Shown one piece after another: positions 1 to 5,142 of a DNA stretch of 6,087 nucleotides. This DNA comes from JBOHPP01 sp050731755 (lineage in GTDB: Bacteria; Methylomirabilota; Methylomirabilia; Rokubacteriales; CSP1-6): contig JBOHPP010000105.1 of assembly GCA_050731755.1 (NCBI GenBank), positions 1 to 6,087 of the forward strand. The letters run 5' to 3'. The notes under the pieces were generated by a model, which searched no databases, had not been told where the DNA came from, and saw only the letters and a program-made list of their open reading frames with translations. How positions within the stretch are numbered: position 1 is the stretch's first letter; every line of letters starts with the position of its first letter. The position numbers were made by a program, and so were the translations under genes.

Positions 1-792
1 AGAACCGGATTGCGCCGGCGGAGCCGGCGCTCGAACGGCGGCAAGGCCAGGCGGAAACCAGGCCAGTTCCGCGCTCAGAGAGGCGACGTCGCCGATGACG
101 ATGGTCGCTGGCGGCTCCAGGCGGGCCTCCCGCGCCTTGGCGACGATGTTGCGCAGCGTCCCGGTGACAATCTGCTGCAGCGCCGTGGTGCCCCAGCGCA
201 CCACGGCCACCGGCGTGTCGGGCCGCCGACCCGAAGCCAACAGCGTGTGCACGATGCGGGGCAAGCCGGCCAGGCCCATCAAAACCACGAGCGTGTCCAC
301 CGCCTCGCCCAGCCGCGCCCAGTCCACACGCGATGCGTCCTTGCCGCACTCGTGGCCGGTGACGACGGCAAACGAGGACGACAGGCGGCGGTGGGTCAGA
401 GGGATGCCGGCATAGGCGGGCACGGCGATCGCCGCGCTGACGCCGGGCACAACCTCGAACGGGATGCCCGCCGCGGCCAGCGCCTCGGCCTCCTCACCGC
501 CCCGCCCGAACACGAACGGGTCGCCGCCCTTGAGCCGGACGACGCGGCGGCCTCGGTGGGCGTGAGCGATGAGCAGCGCGTTGATTTCGTCCTGGTCGAG
601 GGCGTGGACGCCGCTCGCCTTGCCGGCGAAGAGGCGGAGGGCGCGGCGCGGGGCCAGCGTTAACAGGCGCGGGTCGACGAGCCGGTCGTAGACGACGACG
701 TCGGCCTGACGCAGGCGCCGGCGTCCTCGTAGCGTGAGCAGCCCGGGATCGCCGGGCCCGGCGCCGACGAGCGCGACCGTGCCGGTCCGCAT
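1..792 (-). CDS. cobA: Uroporphyrinogen-III C-methyltransferase (SUMT), 3' end just outside window
   Basis: The enzyme transfers two methyl groups from S-adenosylmethionine to C2 and C7 of uroporphyrinogen III, giving precorrin-2, the branch point to siroheme and cobalamin; it should be cytosolic. Reading down from the ATG at 792-790 gives 264 codons with no stop before base 1. Family signatures visible: the glycine-rich N-terminal loop VGAGPGDPGLLTL (residues 9-21), GGDPFVFGRGGEE (89-101), PGVSA (116-120), GIPLTHR (129-135), VTGHE (144-148), LMG (171-173), WGTT (200-203) and the C-terminal IGDVASL...LAWF (233-246). Since SUMTs usually end soon after that last motif, nearly the whole protein is present and only a short tail is missing. 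The start codon overlaps the upstream gene's stop by one base (TGATG), with a weak GGGGGT ribosome-binding sequence, which suggests translational coupling. It is a stand-alone SUMT, not a CobA-HemD fusion. The methylase motifs are intact; the precise C-terminus cannot be seen. Confidence 0.95.
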   Translation of the reverse strand, partial: MRTGTVALVGAGPGDPGLLTLRGRRRLRQADVVVYDRLVDPRLLTLAPRRALRLFAGKASGVHALDQDEINALLIAHAHRGRRVVRLKGGDPFVFGRGGEEAEALAAAGIPFEVVPGVSAAIAVPAYAGIPLTHRRLSSSFAVVTGHECGKDASRVDWARLGEAVDTLVVLMGLAGLPRIVHTLLASGRRPDTPVAVVRWGTTALQQIVTGTLRNIVAKAREARLEPPATIVIGDVASLSAELAWFPPGLAAVRAPAPPAQSGS

Positions 793-1418
793 CAGGCGAC
801 CCCCAGCCGCTCGAGCAGGTGCCGGCGCGCTTCGTCGCGCCGCCCGGACGCGACGAGGCTGCGGAGATCCGGGCCGAGCGCCCGATGCCACGTTTCGGGG
901 GCCGGCGAGCGACGCCGGACGCGCAGCTCACGTCTCACGTCGCGCACCAACTCAGCCAGCGCCGCGTACTCCGGGGGCAAGTGCGCCTCCAGCTCCTCGC
1001 GGACGATTCGGGCCAGCGCCGGGCTCGTGCCGTCGGTCCCCACCGCAACGGTGAGCGGGCCGCGCCGGACCACCGCGGGCAGGATGAAGTCGCAGTGGGC
1101 GGGATCGTCCGCAGCGTTCACCCAGGCGCCTCGTTCCCGCCCTTCGCGCGCGACGGCGCCGTTCACCGCGCCGTCGTCTGTGGCCACGAAGGCCAGCGCG
1201 AACCCGGCCAGATCCCCGGCCCGATATTGCCGTGACGTGTAACCGATGCGCCCGGCCGCAGCCAGCCCGTGCAGCGTTGCCGTCAGGTCCGGACTGACGA
1301 CGGTCACTGCGGCCCCCGCCGCGACCAGCCCCTGGACCTTGCGTTCGGCCACCGGCCCGCCCCCGATCACCAGACAGCATCGTCCAGCCAGCTCCACGAA
1401 CAGCGGGTAATAGCTCAT
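792..1418 (-). CDS. Precorrin-2 dehydrogenase / sirohydrochlorin ferrochelatase (CysG N-terminal module, Met8p-like)
   Basis: A 208-residue protein equivalent to the N-terminal half of E. coli CysG or to yeast Met8p: NAD-dependent oxidation of precorrin-2 to sirohydrochlorin, and in bifunctional members insertion of iron to give siroheme. It opens with the Rossmann loop VIGGGPVAERKVQGL (17-31). The signature VNAADDPAHCDFILPA (100-115) follows, then GTDGTSPALARIVREELE (127-144). Asp104 falls at the same number as the Asp104 that CysG needs for both activities, so both activities are plausible; this alignment is from memory. The C-terminal part (about 150-208) is Arg-rich and helical-looking, as expected for the dimerisation/substrate domain. 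The ATG at 1418-1416 overlaps the hemD stop in an ATGA arrangement (4 nt), and a GGAG lies too far upstream (14 nt) to be convincing, so coupled re-initiation is likely. Family genes are called cysG, sirC, ylnF or met8; I leave the symbol blank. Confidence 0.94.
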   Translation of the reverse strand: MSYYPLFVELAGRCCLVIGGGPVAERKVQGLVAAGAAVTVVSPDLTATLHGLAAAGRIGYTSRQYRAGDLAGFALAFVATDDGAVNGAVAREGRERGAWVNAADDPAHCDFILPAVVRRGPLTVAVGTDGTSPALARIVREELEAHLPPEYAALAELVRDVRRELRVRRRSPAPETWHRALGPDLRSLVASGRRDEARRHLLERLGVA

Positions 1419-2251
1419 GACCGCGCGGCGGGCTCCCCACGATCCAGGTGATCGGCGATCGCGTGGACGAGGGCGCCCATCGTGCCCTTGACGGGTTGGA
1501 TCGTTGGCGTCACGCCGACCTCTCCGAGCGCGGCCGCGCAGACGGGACCGATGGCGGCAACGGTGACACGCTCGCGCAGAGCAGAGAGGAACTTCTCGCG
1601 ACGACCGAGGCGGCCGGCCACCGTCACCACGTTTCGAACCTGGGGCGAGCTGGTGAGGGCGAGGACATCGATGCGTCCGCCAATGAGATCGTGGACGAGG
1701 CGCTCCAGCGGCGCCTCGTCTTCCGGCAGCGCCCATTCGTAGAGCGGGATCTCGAGCACTGTCGCCCCACACGCCGTGAGCCCCTCGACGAGGGCGATGT
1801 TGTCCTCGCCGTAGAGCTGGACGGCGACGACACTGTCGACCAGGTGCCGGATCAGGGTCAGCTCGGCGAGCAGCGCCTCGGACGTGGGCTCCTTCGGGAT
1901 GAGGTCGATCCGCACCCCGGCCTCACGGAGCACCGCGACCGGCTTGGGCCCGCGGGCGCAGACGAACATGCCGGCGAGCGCCCGGAGCAGCACCTCGCCC
2001 TGGCCCGCCTCGGCGGCGAGCTCGAGGAAGGCGCGGGTCCCCACCCCGGTGAGAAAGACGATGACGCCGACGGCATCGGCACAGATCAGACCCAGCGCGA
2101 TCCGGGCCGGGCGCCGGTCCCGGCGGGGAATTTCCCGCACCGCCGGGGCCGAGTACGGGACGCCGCCGAGCTTCACGACGAGACTTGCCAGCTCGGTGGC
2201 CCGGCGCGCCTCGGTGAGAGCGATCGTCTTACCGCGGAGCGACGCCACCAA
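1415..2251 (-). CDS. hemD: Uroporphyrinogen-III synthase
   Basis: Cyclises hydroxymethylbilane to uroporphyrinogen III with inversion of ring D, the last step common to heme, siroheme and cobalamin. The 278-residue protein shows the loosely conserved two-lobe HemD pattern: an N-terminal strand GKTIALTEAR (7-16), FLTGVGTRAF (66-75), GPKPVAVLREAG (101-112), IPKEPTSEAL (118-127), the conserved tyrosine region IPLYEW (168-173), LTSSPQVRN (199-207) and AAIGPVCAAAL (232-242). HemD sequences are very divergent, but the order of motifs and the siroheme neighbours make the call firm. There is no ATG: an in-frame stop, which is the stop of the upstream reductase, lies 9 nt before a TTG (2251-2249), and a GTG follows directly (2248-2246). 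Either could be the start; GTG would give 277 residues. No good Shine-Dalgarno is visible, so translation probably depends on ribosomes finishing the reductase. It overlaps the next gene by 4 nt. Confidence 0.9.
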   Translation of the reverse strand: MVASLRGKTIALTEARRATELASLVVKLGGVPYSAPAVREIPRRDRRPARIALGLICADAVGVIVFLTGVGTRAFLELAAEAGQGEVLLRALAGMFVCARGPKPVAVLREAGVRIDLIPKEPTSEALLAELTLIRHLVDSVVAVQLYGEDNIALVEGLTACGATVLEIPLYEWALPEDEAPLERLVHDLIGGRIDVLALTSSPQVRNVVTVAGRLGRREKFLSALRERVTVAAIGPVCAAALGEVGVTPTIQPVKGTMGALVHAIADHLDRGEPAARS

Positions 2252-2260
2252 GGCTGCAGG

Positions 2261-3955
2261 TCAGCCATCCACCGCGTGGGGCGGGCGGCCCGGTGAGGAG
2301 TCACGCGCGACGGCGGTGACCTGCTCGCCGGCGAGGTACACCCGCAGCTCCTCGTCGCGGTGGCGGGCGCAGAACTCCCGGAAGTTTTCGCCGGGCAGGC
2401 GCCAGCCGAGGTAGGCGGTGAGCAGCCGCTCGATCGCCGCCGGCACCTCGTCGGCAGCGACGCGGTAGCCGATTGGCCGGGCCGCGGCCTGGTGTCGCCC
2501 GAGACCGCCGCCCACGCAGAAGTAGTAGGCATCGACCAGCGCGCCGCCGACCTTGGTCTTCTTACCCTCGATCCCGATGTCGGCGATCCAGTGCTGGCCG
2601 CAGCTGTTGGGGCACCCGGTGACGTGGATTTTCACGTGCTCCTGGAAGCCCGGGAGCCGCCGCTGGAGGTCGTCGACCAGCCGGCCCGCGAAGCCCTTGG
2701 TTTCGGTGAGCGCGAGCTTGCAGAACTCGCTCCCCGTGCAGGCGATCGTCCCTCGCCAGAATGGTGAGGCGTCGAGCGGGAGCCCGGCCGCCTCCAACGC
2801 GTGGGCCAGTGCCCCCGCCCGCGAGCGTCGCACGTTGACGATGACGATGTTCTGCATGTTCGTCGTCCGGACCTCACCGCTGCCGTAGCGGTCGGCCAGG
2901 TCGGCCACGGCCCGCAGTTCGGACGGCCTGATCCGGCCGCGCAGCACGGCCGCGCCGGCGTAGACGTAGTCCGCCTGCTTCTGCGGATGAATGCCGACGT
3001 GGTCGCGATAGACGTCGTCGGGCGGATCGTCGGCTGGCGCCGGTTCCAGCGCGCTATCGATCCGTTCCTCCAGCGCACCGAGGAAGCGCGCTGCCGTCCA
3101 CCCGTGGTTCAGGAACAGGAACTTGAGTCGGGCCTTCTCACGGTTCTGCCTCAGCACCTCGCTGTCGCGGAAGATCTCCGAGATACCGCGGACGATCGGC
3201 AGCACCTGGGGCCAGCGCACGAAGGCGGGAAGGCGCACGCCGAAGTGCGGGTCCGTGGAGAGACCCCCGCCCACCCGCACCGAGAAGCCGACCTCGCCGG
3301 AAGCCGGATGGCGCAGCGCCGTGATCCCGACGTCGTTGATTTCGGGATAAGAGCACCACGCGCGGCAGCCGGTGACGGAGATCTTGTACTTCCGCGGCAG
3401 GTTGTAGAAGTCCGGGTTGCCGTTCAGCAGGCGCGTGACGGCCTGCACGAGGGGCGAGGCGTCCACGATCTCGTCGGCATCGACCCCGGCCAGGGGACAG
3501 CCCGTGACATTGCGCGTATCGTCGCCGCAGGCGCCCATGGTAGTGAGGCCCACGCGCCACAGCGCCTGGAAGATCTCCGGGATGGCTTCAATGGCCACCC
3601 AGTGGAGCTGGATATTCTGCCGGACGGTGATGTCGGCCACGCCGCGGCCGTGGCGCTCGGCCAGATCGGCGATCACGCGGGCCTGGTGTGACAGCAACAT
3701 GCCGTTCGGGATCCGGATCCGGACCATGAAGTACGGTGTGGCCCGCCCCTCACCGCCCACGCCGCCGACGGCCCCGGCGCCGTCCCCCTGGGTGTAGACG
3801 CCCCACCAGCGGAAGTACGTGTTCCACTCGGGCGGGATCGCCGCGCGGCCTTCTCGGGCGAAGCGGGCGATCTCATCCCAGGCCTCCCAGGGATTCAACT
3901 CGCGCTTGAGCCGCTCGACCCGCTGAGCCTTCGTCTCCTTCTCTTGGACGCTCAT
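2261..3955 (-). CDS. Ferredoxin-type siroheme/[4Fe-4S] sulfite (or nitrite) reductase
   Basis: A 564-residue cytosolic enzyme for six-electron reduction of sulfite to sulfide (or nitrite to ammonia), normally with ferredoxin as donor. Both pseudo-symmetric halves are present: a first ferredoxin-like half (about 72-135), a catalytic half (about 145-300), a second ferredoxin-like half (about 330-395) and the cluster domain. The cluster/siroheme ligands are C406 and C412 (ACTGSEFC, CX5C) with C448 and C452 (TGCPNSC, CX3C). Anion- and siroheme-contacting basic residues are visible as R112 (TVRQN), R148 (DDTRN) and K189/K191 (LPRKYK). The K-x-K pair is typical of sulfite reductases; plant nitrite reductases carry Asn at the second position. 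C143 (ACGD) and Y54 (WGVYTQ) match the Tyr-Cys pair of Mycobacterium tuberculosis SirA. I therefore favour sulfite, without excluding nitrite. The start at ATG 3955 has GGGAG 6 nt upstream (3966-3962); an in-frame ATG at 4012 lies inside the promoter and was not used. The first gene of the siroheme operon. Confidence 0.95.
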   Translation of the reverse strand: MSVQEKETKAQRVERLKRELNPWEAWDEIARFAREGRAAIPPEWNTYFRWWGVYTQGDGAGAVGGVGGEGRATPYFMVRIRIPNGMLLSHQARVIADLAERHGRGVADITVRQNIQLHWVAIEAIPEIFQALWRVGLTTMGACGDDTRNVTGCPLAGVDADEIVDASPLVQAVTRLLNGNPDFYNLPRKYKISVTGCRAWCSYPEINDVGITALRHPASGEVGFSVRVGGGLSTDPHFGVRLPAFVRWPQVLPIVRGISEIFRDSEVLRQNREKARLKFLFLNHGWTAARFLGALEERIDSALEPAPADDPPDDVYRDHVGIHPQKQADYVYAGAAVLRGRIRPSELRAVADLADRYGSGEVRTTNMQNIVIVNVRRSRAGALAHALEAAGLPLDASPFWRGTIACTGSEFCKLALTETKGFAGRLVDDLQRRLPGFQEHVKIHVTGCPNSCGQHWIADIGIEGKKTKVGGALVDAYYFCVGGGLGRHQAAARPIGYRVAADEVPAAIERLLTAYLGWRLPGENFREFCARHRDEELRVYLAGEQVTAVARDSSPGRPPHAVDG

Positions 3956-3961
3956 TGCCCT

Positions 3962-3966
3962 CTCCC
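3962..3966 (-). promoter_or_regulatory. Ribosome binding site deciding the reductase start
   Basis: Minus-strand GGGAG is placed 6 nt before the ATG at 3955, followed by a G-rich GGGCA. It supports this start over the in-frame ATG at 4012, which would lie at the -35 hexamer of the predicted promoter. Confidence 0.75.
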
Positions 3967-3983
3967 GGGGCGGGAATGGGCGA

Positions 3984-4012
3984 AAGGTACTATTGTCGAC
4001 CGGGAAAGTCAA
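3984..4012 (-). promoter_or_regulatory. Sigma-70-type promoter for the reductase/siroheme operon
   Basis: On the minus strand, TTGACT (4012-4007; five of six -35 consensus bases) is followed after a 17-nt spacer by TACCTT (3989-3984; three of six -10 bases including the conserved TA and final T). Transcription would begin near 3977, leaving a short leader of roughly 20 nt before the ATG at 3955. The surrounding gap is conspicuously AT-richer than the genes either side. An alternative -10, TAGTAC, would have a 14-nt spacer and is less likely. Prediction by eye only. Confidence 0.55.
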
Positions 4013-4014
4013 TA
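3991..4014. promoter_or_regulatory. Imperfect palindrome over the reductase promoter, candidate operator
   Basis: TATTGTC (3991-3997) and GTCAATA (4008-4014) form inverted arms with one mismatch (TATTGtC against TATTGaC) around a 10-nt spacer. The right arm covers the -35 hexamer of the predicted promoter and the rest covers the spacer, so a bound dimeric protein would block RNA polymerase. No specific regulator family is recognised. Confidence 0.4.
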
Positions 4015-4035
4015 ATGAGGAGTGAGCCAGTAATG
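4010..4035. repeat. Short direct repeat CAATAATG / CAGTAATG upstream of the reductase promoter
   Basis: CAATAATG (4010-4017) and CAGTAATG (4028-4035) are identical in seven of eight bases and are spaced 18 bp apart. One copy abuts the -35 hexamer and the other lies just upstream, a position where an activator could sit. The repeat is short and lies in an AT-rich patch, so chance is possible. Confidence 0.3.
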
Positions 4036-4057
4036 ATGCTTGGTTAGGTGAACAGGA

Positions 4058-4936
4058 CTACCGCTCGAGAGGGAGATCTACCCGGTTGCCCCACTCGGCC
4101 CAGGACCGGTCGTACCCTACCAGGCGGTGGTAACCGAGTAGCCGCAGGACGAAGTAGCTGTGGGAGGCGCGGTGATGGGTTTGGCAGTACGTCACGACGG
4201 TCTTGTCCGGCGTCACGCCCGCGGCCGAGTACATTGCACGCAGCTCGGCGAGCGGCTTGAAGGTCCCGTCCGAGCGAAGGTTTCCCTCCCAATCGATGCT
4301 CACGGCGCCCGGAATGTGGCCGCCCCGCGCCGCACGCACGTCCGTGCCCTGGTACTCGGCGGCCGAACGCGAGTCGAGGAGGACGAGGCTCGGATCGCCG
4401 AGACGGCGCGCCAGCCACTCCGCCGTGGCAACGCCTTCGGGGCGCATGGAGACGCGGTAGGTGGTGGGCTCGACCGTTGCCGGCTTCGTCGTCACTGGCG
4501 CCCCCGCCCGGCGCCAGGCCTGGATACCTCCGTCGAGCAGCGCCACGCGCGGATGACCGAACACGTCGAGCGTGAAGAAGAGACGCGAGGCGTGCAGGCC
4601 GCCCGCGTCATCGTACATGACCACGAACGTCTTTGGCCCGATGCCGAGCGCGCCGAACAGCCGTGCCGCCTCCTCCGGGGTGGGGAGCCTGAATCCTCCC
4701 ACCGGCACGGCGATGCGGGCGTCATTCACGTGGAGGTAGACGGCGCCCGGAAGATGGCCGCGCTCGTAGTCGGCCGGCTGGCTCACCATGTCAATGATGC
4801 GCAGGTCGCGATCAGCGAGGTGATCCTTGAGCCAGGCGACGTCCACCAGGAGTCCCGGCACCGGGGCCCCTCCGGCGCTCATCACGACCACCAGCACGAG
4901 TACGAACGCCAGCATTGCGACGCGGCTCGTCTTCAT
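4058..4936 (-). CDS. Exported two-domain rhodanese-type sulfurtransferase
   Basis: A 292-residue protein with a signal peptide and two rhodanese domains, expected to move sulfane sulfur from a donor such as thiosulfate to a thiophilic acceptor outside the cytoplasm. Residues 1-24 show a Lys/Arg start, a hydrophobic core (about 8-20) and an SAGGA segment that could be a signal peptidase I site; there is no lipobox cysteine. The first domain (about 28-145) has MYDDAGG (107-113), with Asp in place of a catalytic Cys, and the typical LLDGG..AW (133-141). The second domain (about 165-288) has LLDSR (186-190), GHIPGA (206-211) and the active-site loop YCQTHHRAS (250-258), with C251 the likely persulfide-forming residue. 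SWAEWGNR (278-285) closes the fold. The ATG at 4936 has GGGAGG 9 nt upstream; a longer ORF from 5086 would hide the signal peptide. It is upstream of, and co-oriented with, the reductase but has a 102-nt gap containing a separate promoter. The natural substrate cannot be read from sequence. Confidence 0.9.
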   Translation of the reverse strand: MKTSRVAMLAFVLVLVVVMSAGGAPVPGLLVDVAWLKDHLADRDLRIIDMVSQPADYERGHLPGAVYLHVNDARIAVPVGGFRLPTPEEAARLFGALGIGPKTFVVMYDDAGGLHASRLFFTLDVFGHPRVALLDGGIQAWRRAGAPVTTKPATVEPTTYRVSMRPEGVATAEWLARRLGDPSLVLLDSRSAAEYQGTDVRAARGGHIPGAVSIDWEGNLRSDGTFKPLAELRAMYSAAGVTPDKTVVTYCQTHHRASHSYFVLRLLGYHRLVGYDRSWAEWGNRVDLPLER

Positions 4937-4945
4937 CCTCCCGTT

Positions 4946-4951
4946 CCTCCC
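4946..4951 (-). promoter_or_regulatory. Ribosome binding site of the rhodanese gene
   Basis: Minus-strand GGGAGG lies 9 nt before the ATG at 4936. A second identical GGGAGG (4942-4937) directly touches the ATG and is too close to serve. The good spacing of the first copy fixes the start at the signal peptide methionine. Confidence 0.7.
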
Positions 4952-4963
4952 TTCTTCGGTCTC

Positions 4964-4969
4964 GGTATA
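4964..4969 (-). promoter_or_regulatory. Possible -10 element for the rhodanese gene
   Basis: Minus-strand TATACC (4969-4964), part of the palindrome GGTATACC (4964-4971), has four to five good -10 bases and sits about 28 nt before the ATG. The -35 region at the usual spacing (GTGCCG) is poor, so an activator or another sigma factor would be needed. Confidence 0.3.
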
Positions 4970-5001
4970 CCACCTCGGCGGCACCCCGGCACCGCCATGA
5001 T

Positions 5002-5040
5002 CTCCCAGTCCCGGGAGGAACTCCCAGCATCGAGCCTGGG
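5002..5040. repeat. Cluster of short direct and inverted repeats in the divergent intergenic region
   Basis: CTCCCAG occurs at 5002-5008 and again at 5021-5027, 19 bp apart (about two helical turns). Between them GGGAG (5013-5017) pairs with CTCCC on either side, and CCCAG (5023-5027) pairs with CTGGG (5036-5040). Relative to the predicted start of the regulator transcript (near 5107) the block lies at about -105 to -67, where sigma-54 enhancer sites or a shared operator for the divergent genes could be. The arms are short and GC-rich. Confidence 0.3.
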
Positions 5041-5080
5041 CTGTGCCGCCTAACATCCTGACTTTCCAGCGATTGTAAAG

Positions 5081-5096
5081 TGGCAAATGCCTTGCT
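5081..5096 (+). promoter_or_regulatory. Sigma-54 (-24/-12) promoter before the PAS-LuxR gene
   Basis: TGGCAAATGCCTTGCT matches the RpoN consensus TGGCACG-N4-TTGCW at every position but two: the sixth and seventh bases are A in place of C and G. The invariant GG (5082-5083) and GC (5094-5095) have the required spacing. Transcription would start near 5107, giving a leader of about 36 nt before the ATG at 5143. A weaker sigma-70 pair (CTAACA 5050-5055, 18-nt spacer, TGTAAA 5074-5079) overlaps and cannot be excluded. Confidence 0.55.
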
Positions 5097-5130
5097 GATC
5101 CCTTTGCACCAGCGACGAGCCTTTGGTGTC

Positions 5131-5137
5131 AGGGAGG
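5131..5137 (+). promoter_or_regulatory. Ribosome binding site deciding the PAS-LuxR start
   Basis: AGGGAGG is placed 5 nt before the ATG at 5143. No such sequence precedes the upstream in-frame GTG at 5080, which would also lie upstream of the predicted sigma-54 transcript. Confidence 0.75.
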
Positions 5138-5142
5138 TCGGG

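Noticed and set aside
10..663. Plus-strand open frame at the left edge
   Set aside because: The minus strand here encodes an intact SUMT with all family motifs; this frame is low-complexity Arg/Ala/Gly.
1..2251. CobA-HemD fusion, as in some bacteria
   Set aside because: hemD and cobA are separate complete frames with the dehydrogenase/chelatase gene between them.
1448..2296. Long plus-strand open frame opposite hemD
   Set aside because: It lies antisense to a well-recognised HemD, its translation is rich in Asp/Arg/Glu/His without any domain, and such shadows are usual in GC-rich coding DNA.
2801..3691. Long plus-strand open frame opposite the reductase
   Set aside because: The reductase on the minus strand has all cluster and siroheme motifs; the opposite frame has no recognisable fold and no ribosome-binding site.
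3956..4012. Upstream in-frame ATG extending the reductase by 19 residues
   Set aside because: The ATG at 4012 coincides with the predicted -35 hexamer and has no ribosome-binding site, whereas ATG 3955 has GGGAG at 6 nt.
4160..5053. Long plus-strand open frame opposite the rhodanese
   Set aside because: It is an antisense shadow of a gene with clear rhodanese motifs and signal peptide.
5080..5142. GTG start extending the PAS-LuxR protein by 21 residues
   Set aside because: It has no ribosome-binding site, precedes the sigma-54 elements, and the PAS domain begins after the ATG at 5143.
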